Made by a program: the position numbers and the translations under genes. A stretch of DNA of 5,407 nt from positions 1-5,407 of the forward strand of contig JBCCRH010000405.1 in NCBI GenBank assembly GCA_039208045.1. The letters run 5' to 3'. Positions 1 through 5,407 of the stretch are shown piece by piece; positions within the stretch are counted from its first letter, which is position 1, and every line of letters begins with the position of its first letter. The notes beneath the pieces are model-generated. The model did not search any database and was not told the origin of the DNA. It was given only the letters and a program-made list of their open reading frames with translations. The stretch comes from JBCCRH01 sp039208045 (GTDB lineage Bacteria; Bacteroidota; Bacteroidia; Chitinophagales; Saprospiraceae).

Positions 1-2303
1 AAATATACGCCTGAGCTAGCTCGGCGACCATTGTAGTCGCGGCCGTCCCATACTGCCTGTCCGCCATTGGCAGTGGTTTCAAAAACGAGCTTCCCATTAA
101 CATCAGTAATCTTCACATTAGCATCGCGCGCCAAGCCTCTAATGGCGATGGGGCCATCATATTCTGGGCGAACTGGGTTAGGAAACACCTCTACCGTTGC
201 TCTATTGACGCGGCCACCGAGGGTGGCATCTCCTTGGTAGGATAGCACGCCTTTGTTAGTTCCTATGAAGACTTCTCCCGTTTGGTCATTGACTGCAATA
301 TCTATAATGTTGTTGTCAAAAAGGGGAGAGTTGGATACCTCAAAGCGCAGGATTTGCTCTTCACCAGAGGCAGAAAGCAAGAAAACCCCATTTCGGGTAC
401 CTACCCACTTACGATTGGCACCGTCTACGGCGATAGCCTGTACATCTTCTGTATCTAATAAAAAGGCATTAAAGCCATCTTGCTCTACAATCCGGCGCGA
501 GCCTTGGCACTCCGGCTCAAAGGCGCTGGCTCCACATTCAAAAATGATGATGCCTTCAGTAGTGCCTACCCAAATATCACCGTCCAAATCTATTGCCAAG
601 CAATTAGTACTATTAGTTGGTAGGTTACTATTATTGGCCGAAAAAATCCGACATCGATCGTCATTAGGATTGTCCAAATCAGCTTCATCGTAGACAAGTA
701 TACCTGACTGATCACTCCCCATTACGATCCATTTGTATCCATTAAGGTCGACGTCAATTTGCCGAACATCCGTATCCGCACAAGAACCGGTAAAAGAAAA
801 ATTGCGCCAAAATCCCTCGTTCGTCAGTACGGAGAGCGGTGCTCCATTTCGGGCAGTGTGATTGGCTACCCAAAGGTTATTTTCGTCGTCAAAAGCGATG
901 CTGCTAATTCGACTTCGCGTAATATCGCCTGCTGCTGTTTCCAGGGTAGAGTTATTTTCATTATACAGGATCATCTCATCCGTTTCGGGATCAAACTCTA
1001 TGAGGCCCTCCGTGTAAGAGCCCGCAAAAATTTTCCCATTATCTGGATGCACGGCTACTGTGATAAAGTCAAATAAATCATCTCCTCTGGCATTATCCGC
1101 AGGATTTTCTCCTTTTAGTTCTTCACGATTGCGGCGGTTATAAATGCTCCAATTTCCTTCAATCAGGGAGGCGAAGCCGTGGTCGATAAAGCGGGCAGAG
1201 AAGCGCTGATCTACTCCACCAGCAGCTAGCCAGAGCTGGTTATTGGCTACCGTCATTTCCTTATTTTCTATAGAAAAGGGCGAGTTGAAAGACAAAAAGG
1301 TACACTCTGTAGCGCTGGTACCTTCCAGATACCGAAAATCCCGCGCCTCATCACCCAACCAGATGCGCCCTTGCTCATCTTCCACCACTGCATTTACCGA
1401 AGCAAAGCAAGCGCGAGGGATTTCATTAACAGCACCCGATGCTTCAAAATAGACTAGATTACCACCACTACAGCCATCGGAAGTGCAGATCGGGTAAGCA
1501 GCAAATAGGTGCAGGCCCGTCGCTTTTAGAAAATCTAGCGTATTGCCGGGGCGCTGATAAAACAGCGCTAGCTGGCCATTTTGGTAGGTGTAAATATCAT
1601 TATCAATACCCAGGTATAGGGTACCATTAAATACTTCCATCGTACTAGAGCTATATTCTACTGGGAAGCCCTCGTCCTCCCCCAAAAGCTGCCAGTTACC
1701 AAAATCATCGAGGTTGACATTATTCAGGGGTGCGCGGTAAATACCCTCTTCTGTAGCGGCGTAGATGTTTCCATCGAATACTTGTACATCCAGCACATCA
1801 ACTCCGGTGAAGGTGGTAAACACAAATTCGTTTTTGCTCAGGTCAATTTGAGAAACCCCATAATTAGCCGCCAGGTACATGGAATTGCCATCCGCTGCCA
1901 AATCGATATTGAAAATGACTTTTTCCCCCACAAAATTATTGAAGTTAGCAATTTGACTGAGCGTGATAATATCCCTACCCTCGGCACTTTCTTCTACCAA
2001 GTCAATCACACTGTTGTCGTACACGACAATGAGCGTTTCGGTTGCCTCATTAAACTCAACCAAGCTGATCCCCACATTACTCAGTCCTTCTACTTTAGAA
2101 AGCCGCTCCGTTGACAGTTCCGTCTTATCCAGCAGCAACACCGACCAACCCGTAGAATAGTAAATCGTACTACTGCTTTGCGTCACCATCTTACCTTCTT
2201 TATAAGGTAGGTGGGAACGCCATTGCCCCAAAGGAAGAATATTTTGCGAAAGCAAGACCGAACTGAGTAGCACGAACAGCGAAAGTGGTAGCAGTTTAAT
2301 CAT
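1..2303 (-). CDS. porZ: PorZ-type T9SS attachment-complex protein (C-terminus cut off by window edge)
   Basis: Reading back from the ATG at 2303, the frame is open for 767 codons and leaves the window without a stop. Seen: an N-terminal signal peptide (MIKLLPLSLFVLLSSVLLS, likely cleaved near residue 19-20), then WRSHLPY (28-34) and RLSKVEGLSNVGIS (67-80), typical of the PorZ N-terminal propeller. Degenerate propeller blades follow, for example VVEDEQGRIWLG (306-317), IAFDDENNLWVA (469-480), IDLDGDIWVGTTEG (571-584), IAVDGANRKWVGTRNG (624-639) and IAVNDQTGEVFIGTNKG (669-685). From about residue 703 comes a T9SS CTD-like beta domain with EVFPNPV (705-711), VKITDVNGKLV (730-740), WDGRDYNGR (752-760) and SSGVY (763-767). 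Known: PorZ (776 residues in Porphyromonas gingivalis) sits on the outer surface with PorU, PorV and PorQ and supplies anionic LPS for cargo attachment; it keeps its CTD. About 20-30 residues should be missing here. An in-frame ATG at 2333 would add ten residues (MCLLKKVDLL); 2303 is preferred because it gives a compact signal peptide and a longer leader after the -7 box. The LPS role in this organism is inferred by homology. Confidence 0.9.
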   Translation of the reverse strand, partial: MIKLLPLSLFVLLSSVLLSQNILPLGQWRSHLPYKEGKMVTQSSSTIYYSTGWSVLLLDKTELSTERLSKVEGLSNVGISLVEFNEATETLIVVYDNSVIDLVEESAEGRDIITLSQIANFNNFVGEKVIFNIDLAADGNSMYLAANYGVSQIDLSKNEFVFTTFTGVDVLDVQVFDGNIYAATEEGIYRAPLNNVNLDDFGNWQLLGEDEGFPVEYSSSTMEVFNGTLYLGIDNDIYTYQNGQLALFYQRPGNTLDFLKATGLHLFAAYPICTSDGCSGGNLVYFEASGAVNEIPRACFASVNAVVEDEQGRIWLGDEARDFRYLEGTSATECTFLSFNSPFSIENKEMTVANNQLWLAAGGVDQRFSARFIDHGFASLIEGNWSIYNRRNREELKGENPADNARGDDLFDFITVAVHPDNGKIFAGSYTEGLIEFDPETDEMILYNENNSTLETAAGDITRSRISSIAFDDENNLWVANHTARNGAPLSVLTNEGFWRNFSFTGSCADTDVRQIDVDLNGYKWIVMGSDQSGILVYDEADLDNPNDDRCRIFSANNSNLPTNSTNCLAIDLDGDIWVGTTEGIIIFECGASAFEPECQGSRRIVEQDGFNAFLLDTEDVQAIAVDGANRKWVGTRNGVFLLSASGEEQILRFEVSNSPLFDNNIIDIAVNDQTGEVFIGTNKGVLSYQGDATLGGRVNRATVEVFPNPVRPEYDGPIAIRGLARDANVKITDVNGKLVFETTANGGQAVWDGRDYNGRRASSGVY

Positions 2304-2356
2304 CAATAAGTCAACTTTTTTTAGCAAACACATACAGTCTAATCAGAACCCTAGTA

Positions 2357-2364
2357 CAAAGGTA
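2357..2364 (-). promoter_or_regulatory. Candidate Bacteroidota -7 promoter box for porZ
   Basis: Read on the minus strand this is TACCTTTG, an exact match to the Bacteroidota sigma-ABfr -7 consensus TAnnTTTG. Transcription would begin near 2350. That gives a leader of about 47 nt to the ATG at 2303, or about 17 nt to the alternative ATG at 2333. I see no clear TTTG -33 element at the usual distance, so the call rests on the -7 box and its position. Confidence 0.45.
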
Positions 2365-2406
2365 TTATTGTTTTTTCGAAAAGCTTTAAGAGGAGAAAGA
2401 CTTGTC

Positions 2407-2433
2407 CGATTAAAGTCTATTTTATTTTAATCG
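2407..2433. repeat. Inverted repeat, 8-bp perfect arms, in the porZ-deoC divergent spacer
   Basis: CGATTAAA at 2407-2414 is exactly reverse-complemented by TTTAATCG at 2426-2433, with an 11-bp spacer (2415-2425). It lies about 100 bp before deoC and about 50 bp behind the porZ -7 box, so it could serve as an operator for either gene. It could also fold in a transcript, but the arms are AT-rich and no T-tract follows on the plus strand, which argues against a terminator. Role unknown; the symmetry is seen directly. Confidence 0.4.
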
Positions 2434-2484
2434 CCAATAAAAATTCAGGTATCCGTTTTTTATGATATATTGCGGGGCTTTACG

Positions 2485-2503
2485 AAGATATTGGAAATAT
2501 CTT
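2485..2503. promoter_or_regulatory. Palindromic operator candidate just upstream of deoC
   Basis: AAGATATT (2485-2492) and AATATCTT (2496-2503) are perfect reverse complements separated by GGA, forming a 19-bp near-palindrome whose right edge is 30 bp before the deoC ATG. The geometry fits a dimeric helix-turn-helix repressor site. deo genes are repressed by DeoR/CytR-type proteins in other phyla, so an operator here would be natural, but no such regulator is encoded in the window. A weak -7-like sequence, TTAATTTG at 2509-2516 (one mismatch to TAnnTTTG), lies immediately downstream, so a bound protein could block polymerase. Function is inference. Confidence 0.4.
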
Positions 2504-2533
2504 GTTATTTAATTTGCTAAACTCTACTTATAC

Positions 2534-3181
2534 ATGGCCATTGCAAGCTATATTGACCACACCTTACTCCGCCCTGACACCACTTCTGGTGCAGTGAAAG
2601 CGCTTTGTAAGGAAGCCCAGGAGCATCAGTTTGCAGCTGTCTGTATTCCTCCCTTTTTTGTGTCCAACGCGGTGGCGCAGTTGAAGAAGACTTCCGTCAA
2701 AATAGCCACTGTTATTGGCTATCCGATGGGCTACGCTACTACTCCGGCTAAGGTGGAAGAAATTAAACGGGCCTTATCGGATGGGGCGCAAGAAGTAGAT
2801 GTGGTGATTAATATCTGTGCGGTAAAAGACCAGAATTGGAACTACGTACAGAACGACATCGATAGCATGTGTACGGCTGTTCGCCTAAAAGGCAAGACCA
2901 TAAAAGTAATTATTGAGACGGGGCTACTGACAGAGGCCGAGATGATTAAGCTCTGCGAAATCTGCAATGAGTCAGAACCTAATTTTGTAAAAACATCCAC
3001 CGGCATCAATGGCCACGGTGCCAGAGTAGAAGACGTAGCCCTTTTGCGTAAGCACCTCAAGAAAACGATAAAGATAAAAGCTTCGGGCGGGATACGCTCT
3101 GCGCAGGATGTCCGGCAGCTAATCGACGCGGGGGCGGAGCGCATTGGAAGCTCTACCGGCGTAGCTATCGTTAATGGATAG
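2534..3181 (+). CDS. deoC: Deoxyribose-phosphate aldolase
   Basis: This class I aldolase cleaves 2-deoxy-D-ribose 5-phosphate to glyceraldehyde 3-phosphate and acetaldehyde, the last step of cytoplasmic deoxynucleoside catabolism. The 215-residue product has the length of the short bacterial DeoC group. Seen along a TIM-barrel order: IDHTLLRPD (7-15), AVCIPP (35-40), TVIGYPMG (59-66, usually GFPLG), EVDVVIN (87-93) with the conserved Asp89, FVKTSTG (151-157) with Lys153 as the Schiff-base lysine, IKASGGIR (181-188) with Lys182 as the second active-site lysine, and RIGSSTG (203-209) for phosphate binding. All expected catalytic residues are present, so the enzyme should be active. The ATG at 2534 places the family motif IDHTLL at its usual distance from the N-terminus. 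No other deo gene (deoA, deoD, deoB) is visible nearby. The 3' end overlaps the convergent BTAD gene by 11 bp, and a palindrome precedes the gene. Confidence 0.96.
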   Translation: MAIASYIDHTLLRPDTTSGAVKALCKEAQEHQFAAVCIPPFFVSNAVAQLKKTSVKIATVIGYPMGYATTPAKVEEIKRALSDGAQEVDVVINICAVKDQNWNYVQNDIDSMCTAVRLKGKTIKVIIETGLLTEAEMIKLCEICNESEPNFVKTSTGINGHGARVEDVALLRKHLKKTIKIKASGGIRSAQDVRQLIDAGAERIGSSTGVAIVNG

Positions 3182-3193
3182 CTTTTATTTTTT
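3163..3193 (+). terminator. Probable intrinsic terminator of deoC, overlapping its stop codon
   Basis: AGCTATC (3163-3169) pairs perfectly with GATAGCT (3177-3183) around a 7-nt loop. It is followed directly by a T-rich tract, TTTTATTTTTT (3183-3193). The 7-bp stem has only three G-C pairs, so it is modest in strength, but the stem-plus-T-tract order is right for the plus strand and wrong for the minus strand. The deoC TAG lies in the right arm and the TAA of the convergent gene lies in the loop. Confidence 0.55.
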
Positions 3194-3986
3194 CAAATAA
3201 TTTCTTGGTCTCCGGCAAGGGCTGAATGCCAAATTCTTCATCTAGTACCCGCTTGCATTGCTGGTACGTTTTCAAAGCCATCGGGCGATTTCCCTTTTCC
3301 AAGTAGGCCGCCATTTGTATACGATAGGCTTCTTCCCAAGTGGCATCCAATTGTAGCGCCTTTTGAGTAAGTCGAATGCTTTCCAGCGGGTTTTCTTGGA
3401 GGAGTAACTCACTCAGATTAATCATGGCGCCCAAGGCCAGTAGCTGGATGCGCTCCCGCTCTTCCGTTGACCAATCTTCATAAATTCGATTGGGTAGAAA
3501 CCCTCCTTTATATAGCTGTATCGCTTCGCGATAGGCCCGCTTAGCCACTGCCTTATCCTCTAGCAAGGCTTGATTACCTAGCGTAATTAATTGATCAAAA
3601 GCCTCTACATCCACCCACATATCATGCAGGTCAAGCTGGTAGCTTTGCCCTTGTCGGATGATGTATTTAGGTTCTGCTCGACTCTTGCGGTTGGGCTCTA
3701 TGGCCTTATTCATTCCATGATGCGCTACTTTAAAATTTTGTTGCCCTGATTTACTATCCGCATCGTACCATATTTGGTCGATGATTTGTTCTTTGTGTAA
3801 GCCCCTACGATGGCGGTAGGCAATAAAAAATTGGAAGAGCTGTAGAGCCACGTCTCTACCCCAAGCCTTAGTATCCACCGGCTCAGACTGCCGCCAAAGC
3901 TGGAAGTTGCCCAAGGTCTGCACCCGCAGGGTAGCCGTTGATTGCTTTTCTAGAATAGCTTCTATTTGGTGCTCCGCTACGATCAC
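3171..3986 (-). CDS. BTAD-domain transcriptional regulator (winged helix + BTAD, no ATPase)
   Basis: The 271-residue product has the architecture of SARP/DnrI/EmbR-like regulators. After a short N-terminal extension (1-18), residues about 19-120 form an OmpR-type winged helix: LRVQTLGNFQLWR (20-32), ALQLFQFFIAYRHRRGLHKE (47-66), IIDQIWYDAD (68-77) and the likely recognition helix region around 81-98 (QQNFKVAHHGMNKAI). Residues about 123-268 form the helical, TPR-like bacterial transcriptional activator domain, with VDVEAFDQLI (125-134), YKGGFLPNRIYEDW (159-172), a helix pair about 183-215, EEAYRIQMAAYLEKGNRPMALKTY (218-241) and LDEEFGIQPLPET (248-260). There is no STAND NTPase, kinase or receiver domain, so any signal must enter through the BTAD or a partner. 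The start is GTG: a TAA lies in frame immediately upstream, and no earlier start is possible. GTG overlaps the TGA of the preceding gene by 4 bases (GTGA), indicating translational coupling. DNA target and regulon are unknown; the divergent acyltransferase is a reasonable candidate. Confidence 0.85.
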   Translation of the reverse strand: MIVAEHQIEAILEKQSTATLRVQTLGNFQLWRQSEPVDTKAWGRDVALQLFQFFIAYRHRRGLHKEQIIDQIWYDADSKSGQQNFKVAHHGMNKAIEPNRKSRAEPKYIIRQGQSYQLDLHDMWVDVEAFDQLITLGNQALLEDKAVAKRAYREAIQLYKGGFLPNRIYEDWSTEERERIQLLALGAMINLSELLLQENPLESIRLTQKALQLDATWEEAYRIQMAAYLEKGNRPMALKTYQQCKRVLDEEFGIQPLPETKKLFEKIKAIH

Positions 3987-4507
3987 TTATCCAGTTTTTT
4001 TGATAGCTTTTCCATTTTACTATTTAGCGCGTTCAGCTCTCCAGAGAGCACATCTAGCTTTTGCATCACCTGCTTGTAGTCCGCCTTGGAAGCCCTGAGC
4101 CAAGAATCGAGCTCTAACTTTTGGCTAATATCATCTTGTATTTGGTGAATTTGATCTTGCAGCTGATCCTGAAATTGTGCGACTTGCTTCTTAGGATCTT
4201 TGATAGTTTCGATGACCATTTTAGGAGCCTCAATCGCCATCTTTTTCCATAAGTCGAAGCTTTTGGAGAGGATACCTTTTTGCTCTTCGGGCGATTTATC
4301 TTCCATGGCCTGGATGGTCAAATCGGCCAGTTTGCTCTGAATAAAATTGACGACTTCCTCAAAATTGGAAAATCGCTTTTCTTCCCCTCCCTGCACATGC
4401 CTGATGTTGCCGCGCCATTGCACCTGTGGATCACCGCTTTCATTATTAAAAATCTTTTGGTTAAACCGCAGCATAAAAGAGGCGGTCTCTTCTTTCTTTA
4501 TCGCCAT
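3983..4507 (-). CDS. Uncharacterised two-part protein: small N-terminal domain plus phasin-like coiled-coil C-terminus
   Basis: I do not recognise a named family with confidence. The 174-residue product has no signal peptide or membrane segment, so it should be cytoplasmic. Residues about 9-62 look like a compact alpha/beta domain: SFMLRFNQKIF (10-20), VQWRGNIRHVQGGEEKRF (29-46) and FEEVVNFIQSKLADL (49-63). From memory, similar short RGxIrHVQ-type segments occur in uncharacterised bacterial proteins. Residues about 75-174 are predicted almost wholly helical and highly charged: an amphipathic stretch FDLWKKMAIEAPKMVIETI (84-102), a Gln/Asp-rich helix about 108-131, then a heptad-like coiled coil MQKLDVLSGELNALNSKMEKL (148-168). 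This build recalls PHA-granule phasins and PhaE-type proteins. Divergent orientation to a WS/DGAT gene suggests a surface protein of neutral-lipid inclusions, but that is inference; it could instead be a partner of the BTAD regulator. The ATG at 4507 opens the frame; the TGA overlaps the regulator's GTG. Confidence 0.8.
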   Translation of the reverse strand: MAIKKEETASFMLRFNQKIFNNESGDPQVQWRGNIRHVQGGEEKRFSNFEEVVNFIQSKLADLTIQAMEDKSPEEQKGILSKSFDLWKKMAIEAPKMVIETIKDPKKQVAQFQDQLQDQIHQIQDDISQKLELDSWLRASKADYKQVMQKLDVLSGELNALNSKMEKLSKKLDK

Positions 4508-4613
4508 TATAGAAGTGATTTTTGCATTTATCTCACTAAAATTAAGTCTAAAAACCTATTTTTATATTTCGAAGACCCTGATAAAGCTATTTAAATTTTC
4601 AAACTCAACAAAA
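4508..4613. promoter_or_regulatory. Divergent promoter region between the coiled-coil/BTAD operon and the acyltransferase gene
   Basis: This is a 106-bp AT-rich spacer. On the minus strand TAGGTTTT (4558-4551) matches the Bacteroidota -7 box TAnnTTTG with one mismatch and would give a leader of about 37 nt for the operon. On the plus strand TATATTTC (4563-4570), also one mismatch, would give a leader of about 37 nt to the GTG at 4614. Neither has a convincing TTTG -33 element. The two boxes are almost back to back, so the genes could share one control site. Short direct repeats lie here: CTAAAA at 4536-4541 and 4548-4553, and CTATTT at 4556-4561 and 4587-4592. In such AT-rich DNA these may be chance. 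Confidence 0.35.
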
Positions 4614-5407
4614 GTGATAGGAAAGATACTAAAACAGTTCAACAACGATGATATTAACCCTATTTCGGGACTAGACGCCACCTTTTTGTATACCGAGACG
4701 TCTACCAGTCCGATGCACATTGGGGCGGTGGCGGTGATAGAAGGCTCGCTACAGTTTGAGAAATTTAAGGCTACTATCCACTCGCGCATCCACATGATTC
4801 CCAAGTTGCGGCAACGCTTGGTATATGTTCCTTTTAGTATCGACTATCCGTATTGGGTAGATGATCCTCACTTTGATATTGATATGCACATTCACCATAT
4901 CGCCCTGCCCAAGCCGGGGGATTGGAAAGCATTGCGAAAAATTGCTTCTCAGGTGTTTAGCGAGCCGCTGAATCAAACACGCCCACTGTGGTCATTCACT
5001 TTCGTGGAAGGCCTCGACCATATTCCGCAAGTGCCCGCTGGTTCTGTGGCTATTATTTCGAAGGTTCATCACGTAGCTATTGATGGTATGGGAGGAGCTG
5101 GTATTTTGAGCCTACTCTTTGACTTTACTCCGAAGACCCAGCCCATTCCAGCGCCACAGCCCTACAAGCCTGCGCCCATCCCTAATGAGCTGGCCATGGT
5201 ACTCAAGAGTACGCTTAGTTTTGTTGAAAAACCATTTAAGTTTCCGAAGCTTATCAGTGAAGCAGTCATGGCTTCTTTTAAAGCGGGCGTTTTGACTAGG
5301 GTCAAAAAAGTAGAGCTACCCACTGCTCCATTCACCGCCCCTGCTTCGCCACTCAACGGGCTGATTTCCGCGCAGCGGAAATGGAATACGGCCATTCTTT
5401 CTTTAGA
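4614..5407 (+). CDS. WS/DGAT-family O-acyltransferase (wax ester synthase / diacylglycerol acyltransferase), 3' end cut off
   Basis: The frame encodes 264 residues and runs off the right edge; family members are about 450-500 residues, so roughly the N-terminal half is seen. Known: these enzymes transfer acyl groups from acyl-CoA to fatty alcohols or diacylglycerol, making wax esters or triacylglycerol at the membrane and lipid-inclusion surface. Seen: ISGLDATFLYTET (17-29) and SPMHIGAVAV (32-41), the family N-terminal signature; PKLRQRL (63-69); PLNQTRPLWSF (118-128), containing the conserved PLW; HHVAIDG (152-158), the catalytic HHxxxDG with His153 and Asp157; and SPLNGLISAQRKW (245-257), matching the conserved LNGxISxxR segment. 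The frame has no ATG before the signature. GTG at 4614 leaves 16 residues before ISGLD, a usual length. A GTG at 4515 would add 33 hydrophobic residues and is less likely. The first in-frame ATG (Met34) lies inside the signature. Wax ester versus triacylglycerol specificity cannot be read from sequence. Confidence 0.92.
   Translation, partial: MIGKILKQFNNDDINPISGLDATFLYTETSTSPMHIGAVAVIEGSLQFEKFKATIHSRIHMIPKLRQRLVYVPFSIDYPYWVDDPHFDIDMHIHHIALPKPGDWKALRKIASQVFSEPLNQTRPLWSFTFVEGLDHIPQVPAGSVAIISKVHHVAIDGMGGAGILSLLFDFTPKTQPIPAPQPYKPAPIPNELAMVLKSTLSFVEKPFKFPKLISEAVMASFKAGVLTRVKKVELPTAPFTAPASPLNGLISAQRKWNTAILSL

Noticed and set aside
253..2160. Several plus-strand open frames (253-693, 759-1076, 1243-1452, 1439-1630, 1782-2114, 1963-2160)
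   Set aside because: All lie opposite the continuous porZ frame, show low-complexity or basic/Ser-rich translations with no recognisable motif, and overlap one another in different frames.
2388..2413. Strong Shine-Dalgarno-like AAGAGGAG with a TTG shortly after
   Set aside because: The frame from TTG at 2402 ends at a TAA after three codons, so it cannot start a gene; Bacteroidota in any case rarely rely on such sequences.
2842..3144. Minus-strand frame of 100 codons
   Set aside because: It is antisense to deoC, whose catalytic motifs span the same bases; the translation has no family features.
4514..4537. AGTGA/TCACT inverted repeat in the divergent spacer
   Set aside because: It has only 5-bp arms with a 14-bp spacer and no extension in AT-rich DNA, so chance is the simpler explanation.
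3907..4594. Plus-strand frames at 3907-4098 and 4280-4594
   Set aside because: They are antisense to the BTAD and coiled-coil genes and cross the intergenic spacer; no motif or ribosome-binding context supports them.
4562..5395. Minus-strand frames at 4562-4804, 4749-4976 and 5162-5395
   Set aside because: They are antisense to the WS/DGAT gene, which carries an unbroken run of family motifs on the plus strand.
1..5407. Defence system, mobile element, CRISPR, tRNA or rRNA
   Set aside because: No direct-repeat arrays, transposase or integrase motifs, terminal inverted repeats, or structured RNA signatures were seen; all substantial coding space is accounted for by five genes.

Overview
The window suggests a member of the Bacteroidota, most likely a Saprospira/Lewinella-type lineage. 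The phylum call rests on a long, nearly complete PorZ-type protein of the type IX secretion system (T9SS), on the absence of Shine-Dalgarno sequences before the chosen starts, and on a Bacteroidota-like -7 box (TAnnTTTG) upstream of porZ. The narrower placement is inference, from a wax-ester synthase/DGAT-type acyltransferase next to a BTAD-domain regulator.

Layout: (1) positions 1-2303, minus strand: porZ, running off the left edge and lacking only its last residues. (2) 2304-2533: a divergent intergenic region with a -7 box for porZ and two perfect 8-bp-arm inverted repeats, the nearer one about 30 bp before deoC. (3) 2534-3181, plus strand: deoC, complete, with a stem-loop and T-tract over its stop codon that looks like an intrinsic terminator. 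(4) 3171-3986, minus strand: a short regulator made of a winged helix plus BTAD (SARP/DnrI-like architecture). It converges on deoC with an 11-bp tail-to-tail overlap. (5) 3983-4507, minus strand: a 174-residue protein with a small N-terminal domain and a long amphipathic/coiled-coil C-terminus. Its stop overlaps the GTG start of the regulator (GTGA), so the two form a translationally coupled pair. (6) 4508-4613: an AT-rich divergent promoter region. (7) 4614-5407, plus strand: a WS/DGAT-family O-acyltransferase with its HHxxxDG catalytic motif, cut off by the right edge.

How they may work together: porZ and deoC are housekeeping functions (protein secretion and surface attachment; deoxynucleoside catabolism) with no evident link to the rest. 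The right half is the more interesting part. A neutral-lipid-forming acyltransferase is divergent from a two-gene operon encoding a coiled-coil protein of phasin-like build and a BTAD regulator. My hypothesis is a neutral-lipid storage locus comprising enzyme, granule/droplet-associated protein and dedicated regulator. The enzyme call is strong. The coat-protein role and the regulatory link are inference from composition and gene order. I saw no tRNA, rRNA, CRISPR array, insertion sequence or phage signature.
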